64,000 nt of DNA from assembly GCA_031400455.1 (NCBI GenBank), contig JANNPX010000019.1, positions 248,001 to 312,000 of the forward strand, given 5' to 3'. Every line of letters begins with the position of its first letter. Positions within the stretch are counted from its first letter, which is position 1. The position numbers were made by a program, and so were the translations under genes. The stretch is from JANXYW01 sp031400455. Its GTDB lineage: Bacteria; Chloroflexota; Dehalococcoidia; DSTF01; JACRBR01. Below, in pieces: positions 49,412 to 58,430 of the stretch. The notes under the pieces are model-generated. The model was not told the origin of the DNA and ran no database searches. It saw nothing but the letters and a program-made list of their open reading frames with translations.

Positions 49412-50320
49412 TCACGCCACCGGCCGCGCGTGAAGCCGCGTCTTGCGAGCTTTTCCACCCGACGCCGCAGGCGGAGCACCCCGGGGGGCGGGCTGGCACG
49501 TCGGACAGAACACGCTGCTTCTGCCGCCGATCTTGATGCGTCGCATGAACGAGCCGCATTTGTTGAGGCACGGCTCGCCCTCGCGACCGTAGGCGCGGAC
49601 TGTCTCCTGGTTGTGCCCCGGCGCGCCATCGACGTTGATGTGGTCGCGCAGCGTCGAGCCGAGGCTGCTGCCCCGGCCATCGATGCCCATCCGCAGCGCC
49701 TCAAGGATGCCTGCGTGCAGCCGCCGCCAGTCGTCCGGCTTGAGTTTGTTCGCCGGGCGCAGCGGATGGATCTTCGCGTAGTGCAGCGCCTCGTCGGTGT
49801 AGAGATTTCCCATGCCGGCCAGCACCGTCTGGTCGAGGATCACGGACTTGATCGGCGCGCTGCGTTTACCCGCGCGCTGACGCAGCACTTCGGGCGTGAA
49901 CGCCGCTTCGAGTGGCTCCGGCCCCAGCGACTCCATCACCATCGTCGCGTCTTCGACCAGCCACATCGTCCCGAACTTGCGCAGGTCCGTCCACCGCAAC
50001 TCGTTCCCGTCCTCCAGCCCGAACACCGCGCGCACGTAGTCATCCGGCGGATCGGACGGCACTCGATATAGCACGTTGCCCGACATGCGTCGGTGCAATA
50101 CCCAAGCGCGTTCGTCATCCAGATCGATGATCAGATACTTGCCGCGCCGCCGCAGACCTGTGACGGCGCGCCCCGTGAGCTGCCGGCAGAACTCAGCAGG
50201 CGTGATCAGCTGCACCAGCCGCGGCGCGTCCGCCGATATCTCGCACGACGTGATCCGCCGCCCGATAATGCGGGCTTCCAGGTCGCGGCGCACAGTCTCG
50301 ACTTCAGGGAGTTCGGGCAT
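49412..50320 (-). CDS. mutM: Formamidopyrimidine-DNA glycosylase (Fpg/MutM)
   Basis: A 302-aa base-excision repair glycosylase/AP lyase. MPELPEVETVRRDLE with the catalytic Pro2/Glu3, K57-type lysine in RRRGKYLIIDL, the H2TH region GNLYTDEALHYAKIHPLRP, and a C-terminal zinc finger. The finger's first pair is C-x3-C (CLNKC) instead of the usual C-x2-C; the second pair CPTC is normal. A basic C-terminal extension follows. It removes 8-oxoguanine. Confidence 0.93.
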   Translation of the reverse strand: MPELPEVETVRRDLEARIIGRRITSCEISADAPRLVQLITPAEFCRQLTGRAVTGLRRRGKYLIIDLDDERAWVLHRRMSGNVLYRVPSDPPDDYVRAVFGLEDGNELRWTDLRKFGTMWLVEDATMVMESLGPEPLEAAFTPEVLRQRAGKRSAPIKSVILDQTVLAGMGNLYTDEALHYAKIHPLRPANKLKPDDWRRLHAGILEALRMGIDGRGSSLGSTLRDHINVDGAPGHNQETVRAYGREGEPCLNKCGSFMRRIKIGGRSSVFCPTCQPAPRGAPPAASGGKARKTRLHARPVA

Positions 50321-50392
50321 GCGTCAGTTCACCGCAAAGCCGCGAAGCGCGCAAAGGCGGCATGTCGCGGGGAGCGCACCTGTTCATTCGTG

Positions 50393-50587
50393 GCGCGGGC
50401 TTTCATCCCGCGTTCGTCGCTTTGGCACGCCGCTCGGTATCGAAGTTCAACGCCGGATCGCGGGCTTTCAGCCCGCGTTCCCCGATCAACACCGCCGCCC
50501 GGTATAGACGTTCAACCCCGTGGCGCGGGCTTTCCAGCCCGCGTTCGCCGATCTCGCACCGGCGGCTCGAGCTTGGCGCTCAACTCC
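50393..50587. repeat. Tandem repeat, three units of 65 bp with GCGGGCTTTC-GCCCGC palindromes
   Basis: Units start at 50393, 50458 and 50523, exactly 65 bases apart. Each begins with a palindrome (GCGCGGGCTTTCATCCCGCG and close variants) and ends with a GGTAT...GTTCAAC-type segment. A solitary palindrome lies at 54548. The region 50321-50620 otherwise holds nothing. It resembles REP-type elements. Confidence 0.75.
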
Positions 50588-50620
50588 GAACGGCGAGCGC
50601 ACCAAACGTTGCTACCGCTC

Positions 50621-51082
50621 TCAGGGCGTACCCACATCCGGCGTCTCGATCCCGAGCAGCGCCAGATAGTGGAAGATGTCCGCGCGGTGGTGCACATCGT
50701 GCTCCAGCAGATGGAATGCGATCCAGTGCCCGCTCAGTTGCCGGCCATCGTCGTCAACGTACATCGCGTCCAGCTTGCTCTCGTCGCCGAGAAAGCGCGT
50801 TACGCGCTCCCACGTGCGCGCGTAGGCATCCTGCACTTCCGCTTTGGTGCGTACCGTCAGCCAGACGCTCGGTGCCTCGATGCCATCCTTCACGTCGATC
50901 CCGAGCCAGCTGTCCCTGGTCGACGCGATGTGCAGCAAGATGCCGCGGAAGTTCCAGAGCTCTGGTTTGGGCGACCAGTCGAGCTGATCATCAGGGATGT
51001 ACTCGATGAGCCGGATCAAGTCGTCGTTCAACCGCGCCCAAATTGGAGTGATGTCGATGCGGGGCGAGCGTACCTCGGTCAT
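50621..51082 (-). CDS. DinB family protein (copy A of a tandem pair)
   Basis: A 153-aa DinB four-helix protein. IDITPIWARLNDDLIRLIEYIPDDQLDWSPKPELWNFRGILLHIASTRD has the first His ligand and HLLEHDVHHRADIFHYLALLG supplies the H-x3-H pair. ATG 51082 follows GAGGATC. Copy B begins 16 bases upstream and is about 65-70% identical; the two are a tandem duplication. Confidence 0.88.
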   Translation of the reverse strand: MTEVRSPRIDITPIWARLNDDLIRLIEYIPDDQLDWSPKPELWNFRGILLHIASTRDSWLGIDVKDGIEAPSVWLTVRTKAEVQDAYARTWERVTRFLGDESKLDAMYVDDDGRQLSGHWIAFHLLEHDVHHRADIFHYLALLGIETPDVGTP

Positions 51083-51098
51083 CGCTGATCCTCTGTGC

Positions 51099-51557
51099 TC
51101 ACGGCGTACCCACACCTGGCGTCTCGATACCGAGCAGCGCGAGGTAATGAAAGATATCCGCCCGGTGGTGTACATCGTGCTCCAGCAGGTGGAACGCGAT
51201 CCAGTGCCCAGTCACCGGCCCTTGCTCGTCGTCGTACGTCGTAGCCAGCTTCGCCGGATCGCTCAGGAATGCCGCCAGGCGATCCCACGTACGGGCATAC
51301 GCCGCCTGTACCTGCGCCTTCGTCCGTACGGTCTCGTAGACACTCGGCACTTCGATTCCGTCCTTCACCGTGCCCTCGAGCCAGCCATCGCGCGCGGCAG
51401 CGATGTGGATCAGGATGCCACGGAAGTTCCACAGCTCGGGCTTCGGCGACCAGTTGATCTTGTCGTCCGGGACATAATCGACGAGGCGGATCAACTCGTC
51501 GTTGAAGCGCGCCCATGTGGGCGTGATGTCGATGCGGGGGGACGATGGCTCAAGCAT
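51099..51557 (-). CDS. DinB family protein (copy B of a tandem pair)
   Basis: A 152-aa DinB protein (IDITPTWARFNDELIRLVDYVPDDKINWSPKPELWNFRGIL). It has the same metal-ligand histidines as copy A and the same last 25 residues (HHRADIFHYLALLGIETPGVGTP). ATG 51557. Upstream neighbour in the transcript is polA, 77 bases away. Conservation of all histidines suggests both copies are active. Confidence 0.88.
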   Translation of the reverse strand: MLEPSSPRIDITPTWARFNDELIRLVDYVPDDKINWSPKPELWNFRGILIHIAAARDGWLEGTVKDGIEVPSVYETVRTKAQVQAAYARTWDRLAAFLSDPAKLATTYDDEQGPVTGHWIAFHLLEHDVHHRADIFHYLALLGIETPGVGTP

Positions 51558-51634
51558 TCATGATCTCCTAACTGTGGTGCTCGCTGGTGCCGAACGCGGG
51601 CGCAACAGGCTGCGCCCCTACACCTACGCATCGT

Positions 51635-54481
51635 TCATCCCGCCGACTCCGCAAACGCCAGTTCCGTCTCTTCCTCCGACAACAGCGGCCCGCGCGCCAC
51701 TTCCAGCTCGCCCCAGTTCTTCCCCGTCTTGATGTCGACGTTCAGCGGCACGACGAGATCGAGCGACTTCGGCATGACGCGCAGGCACATCTCGCGCACG
51801 ACGTCTATCTCCGCCCGCGGGCCTTCAAAGATCAATTCGTCGTGCACCTGCAGGATCATCCTCGACGCTAGCCCGCGCTCCGAGATCTCTTCGTCGATGC
51901 GGTTCATCGCCACCTTGATGATGTCGCTCGCCGTACCCTGCACTGGCATGTTGATCGCCATCCGCTCGCCCGCCGCGCGGATCTGGTAGTTCGGCGACTT
52001 GATCTCCGGGATGTAGCGCCGCCGCCCCATTAGCGTCTCGGCGTAGCCCAGGGTGCGGCAGCTCTCGGTCGCGCCGTCACGCCACGAGCCGATCTTCGCG
52101 TACTTCTCGAAGTAGCGTTGGATGAACAGCGCCGCCTCTTCGCGCGGGATGTGCTCCTTCGTCGAGAGCCCGTACTCGCTCAGCCCGTACAGCACGCCGA
52201 AGTTGAACACCTTGGCGCGCCGCCGCTGCTCCGTCGTCACTTCGTCGAACGGCACACCGAAGACATTCGCCGCCGTCGCCGCGTGAACGTCCTCGTCGTT
52301 CTGGAACGCGGCGATCAGCGCCGGGTCCTGGCTCAGATGCGCCATGATCCGCAGCTCGATCTGCGAGTAGTCCGCCGCCAGCAGCATCGGCTCCTTGCCG
52401 ATGTCGCGCGCGATGAACGCGGTGCGGATACGGTTTCCGTAGCCCGTCCGCACGGGGATGTTCTGCAGGTTCGGCTCGATCGAGGAGAGCCGGCCGGTCG
52501 CCGCCGTCGCTTGGTTGAACGTCGTGTGGATGCGCTTCGTCTTTGGGTGGATCAGTGCCGGCAGCGCATCGACGTACGTCGACTTGAGCTTCGAGATGCC
52601 GCGGTATCGCATGATCAGGTCGACGACAGGATGCGCGCCGCGTAGCCCGTCCATCGCCAGCGCGTCCGTCGTGTATCCGAGCTTCGTGCGCCGCGTCTTC
52701 GGTAGCCCCAGCTCGTCGAACAGGATCGTCGAGAGCTGTTGCGGCGACCCGATGTTGAATTCATGCCCCACGACGGCGTAGATCTCGCGCTCGATCCCCT
52801 GTAGTTCCGTGTGCATCTCGCGCGACATCTCTACGAGCGGTGCCGCATCAACCGCTACGCCTGTCTGCTCCATCCGCGCCAGCACGTCCATCAGCGGCAT
52901 CTCGACGTCATCGAACAGCGGCCACAGGTTGCGCGACTTCAGATCCGCCGACAGCACATCGGCGGCGCGGAGTTGCGCGTCGGCCTGTGCGCAGCAGTAG
53001 TCACTCGTGACGCCGTACGCCACGCCCGCCATCGTCAGCTGATTCTTCCCGGCCTTCCCGATGAGATCGTTCAGCACGGGGATGTGCATGTCGAGCCGCT
53101 CGATCGCCAGGTTCTGGATCGTGATGTTCGAGTAGCCCAGCAGGTACGACGCGATGAGCGTATCGAAGCGCATGCCGCGCATGGTGACACCGTTGTTCGC
53201 CAGCACGAGGAAGTCGAAATGCCCGTTGTGCGTGATCTTCTGTAGCGTCGCGCTTTCAAGCAGCGGCCGCAGCGCGTCCAGCACCACGTCGAGCGCCAAC
53301 TGCTCCGTATCGCCGAGTCCCGGATTGTGCCCGACCGGAATGTACGCCGCCGCGCCCGGTCCGGTCGCGAGCGCGATGCCGATGATCAGCCCGCGCATGC
53401 CGTTCGCGTCGCTGTTCTCGACGTGCAGCCCGATGCGGCCCGCCGCCTTCGCTTCCTTCACCAGCGCGGCGAGATCCTTCTTCGTCGTGATCGTGCAGTA
53501 CGCCGTCGCCGCGGCCGCCACCGCCGGCTCAGTCCGAGGCGATGGCGCTGCGTCTGCGCCCAGCGACTCCGGCAGCCGCTGGATCAGCGTGCGAAACTCG
53601 AACTCGATGAACAGCTTCTCGATCCGCTCCCGGTCGAAGTTGCGCAGCCGGCACGCGTCGAGGTCGAGCGTCGCGGGCACGTTGCGCTCGATCGTGGCGA
53701 GGTCCTTGCTCAGACGCGCCGCGGGCTCGTTGACGCGTAGATTCTCGCGCAGCTTCTCGGGCGTCACCTCTTCGAGCCGCTCGTAGATCGCTTCGACCGA
53801 GCCGAATTCCTGCAGCAGCTTCGTCGCCGTCTTGTCGCCGATGCCCGGCACGCCTGGAATGTTGTCCGACGTGTCGCCCTTCAACCCCTTGAAGTCGGCG
53901 ATCTGCTCCGGCTGCAGCTCGTATCGCTCGACGACGGCCGCCACGTCGTAGTTCACCGCCGGCTGGCCCTTCATGTACGGCCGGTAGAGGTACACGTCCA
54001 CGCCCGGCTCGACGAGTTGCAGCAGGTCTGTGTCGAGCGTGACGATCGTCACGTCGACGCCCTGCTCTTTCGCCTGCTTCGCCAGTGTGCCGATGAGATC
54101 GTCCGCCTCGAACCCCGGCGCCTCGAACGTCGGCATCGCGAACGCGTCGATCACCTCGCGGATGCGGACGATCTGTCGCCGCAGGTCGTCCGGCATCGCG
54201 CTGCGCGTCGCCTTGTACGTTGCGTCCTTCTCGTGCCGGAACGTCTTCCCCGGCGAATCGATACAGATCGCCGCCCGCGTCGGCTTGAGCTGATCGAGGA
54301 TGCTCAGGAATGTGCTCGTGAAGCCGTACACCGCCGTCACCACCTCGCCCGTCTTTCGGATGGTGAACTCGACCGCCCCTTGGTTCCGGCTACCCTGGAA
54401 CGCAAAGAACGACCGATAGATCAGGCTGTGACCATCGATCAGGATCAGGCGCTGCTGGCCGGCTTTGGGCTTCGCGGGCAT
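51635..54481 (-). CDS. polA: DNA polymerase I
   Basis: A 948-aa family A polymerase. 5'-nuclease domain 1-300 (LILIDGHSLIYRSFFAFQG). The 3'-exonuclease domain (about 360-545) has exo II NGHFD and exo III YCCAQAD but exo I reads LHVEN where LDTET is usual, so the first Asp is His. Polymerase motifs are intact: DYSQIELRIMAHLS (A), RRRAKVFNFGVLYGLSEYG (B) and VHDELIFE (C). It fills gaps in repair and lagging-strand synthesis. ATG 54481; the longer frame upstream is non-conserved. Confidence 0.95.
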   Translation of the reverse strand: MPAKPKAGQQRLILIDGHSLIYRSFFAFQGSRNQGAVEFTIRKTGEVVTAVYGFTSTFLSILDQLKPTRAAICIDSPGKTFRHEKDATYKATRSAMPDDLRRQIVRIREVIDAFAMPTFEAPGFEADDLIGTLAKQAKEQGVDVTIVTLDTDLLQLVEPGVDVYLYRPYMKGQPAVNYDVAAVVERYELQPEQIADFKGLKGDTSDNIPGVPGIGDKTATKLLQEFGSVEAIYERLEEVTPEKLRENLRVNEPAARLSKDLATIERNVPATLDLDACRLRNFDRERIEKLFIEFEFRTLIQRLPESLGADAAPSPRTEPAVAAAATAYCTITTKKDLAALVKEAKAAGRIGLHVENSDANGMRGLIIGIALATGPGAAAYIPVGHNPGLGDTEQLALDVVLDALRPLLESATLQKITHNGHFDFLVLANNGVTMRGMRFDTLIASYLLGYSNITIQNLAIERLDMHIPVLNDLIGKAGKNQLTMAGVAYGVTSDYCCAQADAQLRAADVLSADLKSRNLWPLFDDVEMPLMDVLARMEQTGVAVDAAPLVEMSREMHTELQGIEREIYAVVGHEFNIGSPQQLSTILFDELGLPKTRRTKLGYTTDALAMDGLRGAHPVVDLIMRYRGISKLKSTYVDALPALIHPKTKRIHTTFNQATAATGRLSSIEPNLQNIPVRTGYGNRIRTAFIARDIGKEPMLLAADYSQIELRIMAHLSQDPALIAAFQNDEDVHAATAANVFGVPFDEVTTEQRRRAKVFNFGVLYGLSEYGLSTKEHIPREEAALFIQRYFEKYAKIGSWRDGATESCRTLGYAETLMGRRRYIPEIKSPNYQIRAAGERMAINMPVQGTASDIIKVAMNRIDEEISERGLASRMILQVHDELIFEGPRAEIDVVREMCLRVMPKSLDLVVPLNVDIKTGKNWGELEVARGPLLSEEETELAFAESAG

Positions 54482-54547
54482 GAGTGGATTATAGGGGGCG
54501 TGGAGGTTAGAGGCGGGAGGCGCGAAGCGAGAAACATCAATGCTGTA

Positions 54548-54571
54548 GCGCGGGCTTTCCAGCCCGCGCGC
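54548..54571. repeat. Solitary GCGCGGGCTTTCCAGCCCGC palindrome
   Basis: Same palindrome as in the 65-bp tandem array at 50.4 kb, here between polA and a small hypothetical gene. Confidence 0.6.
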
Positions 54572-54603
54572 TCCCCGACCGCGCCTCAAGGTCTGGCTTC
54601 CAG

Positions 54604-54939
54604 CTAAGCTTCCATCTCCGCCAGCTCTTCGCTGTCCGGCGCGGCATCGTGCATCGCACGCGCGTCGTACCACTCCGCGCAGCCCACGTGGTGCAGCGGC
54701 GAACGCTTGGGAGCAGGAATCGAGAAGCTCTTGCCGTCAATGCGCACCAGGAGCGGACAGGCGCACGCGCTCGTAGGCCGGGGTGCCGCCAGCGCCCGCT
54801 GCTTCTTTTCGGCGTACGCGTAGTGCAGCCGCTGCGCCTCCTCCGGCCGGATCCGCGCGCTGCACTCCTCGCAGATACCGTCGCCCCGGAGATACGGCAG
54901 CCCGTCTTCCCGCGTGTGCGAGCATTTTCTCCAGAACAT
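54604..54939 (-). CDS. Cys-rich small protein, 111 aa
   Basis: No family recognised. MFWRKCSHTREDGLPYLRGDGICEECSAR has four spaced residues suggesting a metal site (Cys6, His8, Cys23, Cys26), and a C-x-C pair and HHVGCAEWYD lie later. ATG 54939 follows GGAGGGG nine bases upstream. It is divergent from the enoyl-CoA hydratase gene. Could be a small zinc protein. Confidence 0.55.
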   Translation of the reverse strand: MFWRKCSHTREDGLPYLRGDGICEECSARIRPEEAQRLHYAYAEKKQRALAAPRPTSACACPLLVRIDGKSFSIPAPKRSPLHHVGCAEWYDARAMHDAAPDSEELAEMEA

Positions 54940-55053
54940 CGCCCAAACCCCTCCATCGCGGACCGCCACTTCGTGTCTGAATGGCGACCATCATCTAACC
55001 TGTGAAAACACAGGCGAACTCTCTGCCTTCCTAAACGCGAATGGAGCGAGAAC

Positions 55054-55860
55054 ATGGCAACCTACGAACACATCCTCTTCGAGAACAAGGGCCCCGTCGC
55101 CCTCATCACCCTCAACCGCCCCGAGCGGCTGAACGCCTGGACCCAGACCATGGAGCTGGAGTTCATGGACGCCGTCAACGCCGCGTCGGTCGATCCCGAG
55201 GTCGGCTGCATCGTCATCACCGGCGCCGGTCGAGGCTTCTGCGCCGGCGCCGATATCAGCGGCTGGGACCGCGGCATCAAGCAGGGCGCGCCCGCCGCGC
55301 CGCGCTCGAAGATGATCTGGGAGGGCGGCAGCCCGGAGGTCCCCATCACGCTCCAGCGCGCCAAGCCCACCATCTGCGCCGTCAACGGCGTTAGCGTCGG
55401 CGTCGGCCTCACGATGACGCTCGCCTGCGACATCCGCATCGCCTCCACCGCCGCGCGATTCTCCGCGCGCTTCGTGAAGGTCGGCCTGACGCCGGAGTGC
55501 GGCAGCACGCGCTATCTGCCCGCCGTCGCCGGCATCGCCAACGCGCTCTTCATGACGCTCACCGGCCGCATCATCGATGCCGACGAGGCGCTGCGCCGCA
55601 ACATCGTCGACCGCCTCGTCGAACCGGACCAGCTCATCCCCGAAGTGATGAAGCTCGCCGAGGAGATCGCCGCGAACCCGCGCGAGGCGATCTGGGCCGC
55701 GAAGCGCATGATCCACCAGAACGCCGTCGAGCAGGACCTGCGCCGCGTCGTCACGCTCGAGTGCTACTCGATCCGCGAGCGCCAGACCGAGCCCGACCAC
55801 CGCGAGGCCGTGCAGGCCTTCATGGAGAAGCGCCAGCCCACCTTCAACCAGCGCCCCTGA
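55054..55860 (+). CDS. Enoyl-CoA hydratase/isomerase family protein
   Basis: A 268-aa crotonase-fold enzyme. ALITLNRPERLNAW begins the fold, the oxyanion-hole GAGRGFCAGADISG and GVSVGVGLTMTLACDIRIAS are present, and the catalytic Glu position is TPECGSTRYLP. It hydrates or isomerises enoyl-CoA in fatty acid or amino acid breakdown. ATG 55054; preceded by GGAGCGAGAAC. The thioesterase gene follows within a few bases. Confidence 0.9.
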   Translation: MATYEHILFENKGPVALITLNRPERLNAWTQTMELEFMDAVNAASVDPEVGCIVITGAGRGFCAGADISGWDRGIKQGAPAAPRSKMIWEGGSPEVPITLQRAKPTICAVNGVSVGVGLTMTLACDIRIASTAARFSARFVKVGLTPECGSTRYLPAVAGIANALFMTLTGRIIDADEALRRNIVDRLVEPDQLIPEVMKLAEEIAANPREAIWAAKRMIHQNAVEQDLRRVVTLECYSIRERQTEPDHREAVQAFMEKRQPTFNQRP

Positions 55861-55872
55861 TTCGAGGAACAT

Positions 55873-56751
55873 CTGAGCCAGAACACCGTCATCGATGAAG
55901 CCGTCACCGAGTTCGTCCGCGTCTTGAACGTCGAACCCGCCGGCACCGATCGCTTCGTCGGCGCCACCGAGCAGGAGGAAGATCATTGGCCGCGCGTCTT
56001 CGGCGGCCTCGTGCTCGGACAGGCCGCCATTGCCGCGGGCCGCACCGCCCCCGATCCGACGCTGCACTCGCTCCACGCGTACTTCCTGCGTGGCGGCCGC
56101 CCCGGCGTGCCGATCGAGTACGGCGTCGAGCGCGTGCGCGACGGGCGCACCTTCACCGCGCGCCGTGTCCTCGCCCGCCAGGGCGCCGATGCCATCTGCG
56201 ACATCATGCTCAGCTACGTCCATCCCGAGGACGGCGTCGAACACCAGGATCCGATGCCGGTTGCGCCCGACCCCGAATCACTCCGCGACTCGTGGGAGAT
56301 GTTCCGCGACGACGACGGCCAGCCACTCTGGCCGAAAGGCCCCATCGAGTGGCGCACCGATGAGCCTCCGGACTACGTCGCCAAACCCGGCGAATCGACG
56401 AAGCAACTCACCTGGATGCGCATGCGCTCGCCGCTGCCCGACGAGCCCATCATCCACGCCGCCGCGCTGGCGTTCCTCAGCGACGAGGGCTCCCTGAACG
56501 GTGTGGAGCGCCGCCACGGCTGGGACGGCTTCAGCCATCACGCGTCGGCCAGTCTCGATCACGCATTCTGGCTGCATCGCCCCGCCCGCTGGGATGGCTG
56601 GCTGCTCATGGTCACGGACAGCCCAGTCGCCTACGCCGCCCGCGCTCACACCATCCGTCAGTTCTTCACGCAGGACGGCATTCACGTAGCGACGATGGCG
56701 CAAGAAGCCGTCGTCCGCCGCGAGCGCCCTCCTGTCGACCGCCCGATGTAG
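55873..56751 (+). CDS. tesB: Acyl-CoA thioesterase II (TesB-like)
   Basis: A double-hotdog thioesterase of about 292 aa. RVFGGLVLGQAAIAAGRTAPD and HSLHAYFLRGGRPGVPIEYGVERVRDGRTF form the first half; AALAFLSDEGSLNG and HHASASLDHAFWLHRPARWDGWLLM the second. It frees fatty acids from CoA. Homology extends upstream of TTG 55924 (VIDEAVTEFVRV), and no ATG/GTG/TTG precedes it; CTG 55873, five bases after GAGG, is the likely start. Confidence 0.85.
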   Translation: MSQNTVIDEAVTEFVRVLNVEPAGTDRFVGATEQEEDHWPRVFGGLVLGQAAIAAGRTAPDPTLHSLHAYFLRGGRPGVPIEYGVERVRDGRTFTARRVLARQGADAICDIMLSYVHPEDGVEHQDPMPVAPDPESLRDSWEMFRDDDGQPLWPKGPIEWRTDEPPDYVAKPGESTKQLTWMRMRSPLPDEPIIHAAALAFLSDEGSLNGVERRHGWDGFSHHASASLDHAFWLHRPARWDGWLLMVTDSPVAYAARAHTIRQFFTQDGIHVATMAQEAVVRRERPPVDRPM

Positions 56752-56869
56752 GGGCACGCGGCGGCGTGCCCGCGCGGGAACACGTCGTGCCCGGTGTAGC
56801 GGCGGACCCGCGTGTCCGCCGCGTTCGGATTCGCGACGATCGCTTGGACCCAGAACGCGGCCCACTTGC

Positions 56870-56875
56870 TACAAT
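56870..56875 (+). promoter_or_regulatory. Possible -10 element of the yebC-ruvC operon
   Basis: TACAAT lies 50 bases before ATG 56926. A TTGGAC hexamer at 56844-56849 is 20 bases upstream, longer than usual. Weak support. Confidence 0.35.
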
Positions 56876-56925
56876 GCCGCCGCGAGCCCTACAACGCGAA
56901 TACGCCAGAGGAGTACGCACCGAAC

Positions 56926-57675
56926 ATGTCCGGTCACTCAAAATGGTCCACGATCAAGCGCCAGAAGGGCGTCGCCGACGCGCAGCGCGGCCAGATCTTC
57001 ACCAAGCTCTCGAAGGAGATCATCATCGCCGCGAAAGCCGGTGGAGGCGACCCCGCAGGCAACACGCGCCTCCGCCTCGCCATCCAGAAGGCGAAAGAGA
57101 GCAACATGCCCGCCGACAACATCAAGCGCGCGATCGACCGCGCGGTGGGCGGCGGCGACGGTGCGGATCTCGCCGAGATCACGTACGAGGGCTACGGCCC
57201 GAACGGCACCGCCGTGCTGGTCGAAGTGGCGACGGACAACCGTAACCGCATCGTCGCCGAGGTGCGCAACGTCTTCACCCGCGCCGGCGGCAACCTCGGC
57301 GAAACCGGCTCCGTCTCGTGGAACTTCGAGAACCGAGGCGTCATCACTATCACACCGAACGGCAAGGATGCGGACGAAGTCGCGCTCTACGCCATCGATG
57401 CGGGAGCCGAGGATGTGGACGTCGGCGATGGCTCGATCGACGTCTATACAGCGCCAGCCGACCTCGAGAAGGTGAAGAAGGCGCTCGAGGACAACGGCGT
57501 GACGGTCGATTCGGCCGAAGCATCGCGCGTGCCCAAGACGACCGTCGCCCTCGACGAGAAGCACGCCATCGCGATGCTCCGGCTTGTTGAGAAGCTGGAG
57601 TCGCTCGAGGACGTCCAGAAGGTCTACTTCAACGCCGACATCAGCGACGACGTCTTCGCGTCGTACGCCGGATAG
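56926..57675 (+). CDS. YebC/PmpR family regulator or translation factor
   Basis: A 249-aa YebC-type protein: MSGHSKWSTIKRQKGVADAQRGQIFTKL, then DPAGNTRLRLAIQKAKESNMP and LAEITYEGYGPNGTAVLVE. Family members are DNA-binding regulators or, as shown for some, help ribosomes at proline stretches. Upstream of ruvC by two bases, the usual order. ATG 56926 starts the conserved sequence. Confidence 0.95.
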   Translation: MSGHSKWSTIKRQKGVADAQRGQIFTKLSKEIIIAAKAGGGDPAGNTRLRLAIQKAKESNMPADNIKRAIDRAVGGGDGADLAEITYEGYGPNGTAVLVEVATDNRNRIVAEVRNVFTRAGGNLGETGSVSWNFENRGVITITPNGKDADEVALYAIDAGAEDVDVGDGSIDVYTAPADLEKVKKALEDNGVTVDSAEASRVPKTTVALDEKHAIAMLRLVEKLESLEDVQKVYFNADISDDVFASYAG

Positions 57676-57677
57676 CG

Positions 57678-58241
57678 ATGCCGGACGGCGACGCGGCTGC
57701 CATCATCCTTGGCATCGACCCTGGCACCCGCGTCACCGGCTGGGGCGTCATCCGCCTTGACGGCCCCAATCCACGTGCCATCGCCTGCGACATCATCGCC
57801 CCGAAAGCGAAGCTCCCGCTCGAACAGCGCCTCGCGTTCATCTTCACGGCGCTCAGGGAGATCATCACCCAGTACGCACCGGCTGTAGTCGCCGTCGAGG
57901 AGCCGTTCGTCGGCGAGAACGTGCGCTCCGCCATGGCCGTAGGTGAAGCCCGCACCGTCGCGATGCTCGCCGCCACGCTCGCCGGCCTGCCCGTCTTCCA
58001 CTACCCGCCAGCCCGCGTGAAGCAAATAGTCGCCGGATACGGCCAGGGCGAGAAGGGGCAGGTACGCGAGATGCTGCGCCTCCAGCTGGGGATGGAAACC
58101 GCCCCGGAAGACCTCAATGCCAGCGACGCCCTCGCCGTCGCCCTCTGCCACGCGATGCACCATCGCGCCGGCACGCTCGTAGCCGCTGCCGACGCGGCGG
58201 CACCCCCGGCCGCACCTAGCCGCCGCCGTCGGGCCGTCTGA
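57678..58241 (+). CDS. ruvC: Holliday junction resolvase RuvC
   Basis: A 187-aa endonuclease resolving Holliday junctions. ILGIDPGTRVTGWGVI holds the first catalytic Asp, VAVEEPFVGENVRSAMAVGEARTVA the Glu, and LNASDALAVALCHAMHH the two last Asp residues. Start two bases after the yebC stop. The C-terminal 30 residues are Ala/Arg-rich, beyond the usual end. ruvA and ruvB do not follow. Confidence 0.95.
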   Translation: MPDGDAAAIILGIDPGTRVTGWGVIRLDGPNPRAIACDIIAPKAKLPLEQRLAFIFTALREIITQYAPAVVAVEEPFVGENVRSAMAVGEARTVAMLAATLAGLPVFHYPPARVKQIVAGYGQGEKGQVREMLRLQLGMETAPEDLNASDALAVALCHAMHHRAGTLVAAADAAAPPAAPSRRRRAV

Positions 58242-58430
58242 CCAGCAGTCCGGATGTCCCTTCGCGCAGCGCTCCTCTGACCCTTGTCAAGTTCGCCTGC
58301 GAGCTAGTTCGGCCCGTTCGAATCTGAAATCTCTTCCAAACTCGTCCTTGACATGGGTAACGCATTTCTCACTTCGGGCGTTCTACTTGCTGAACGGCCG
58401 ACGTGAAGGCCCAACAAGGAACGGAACTAG

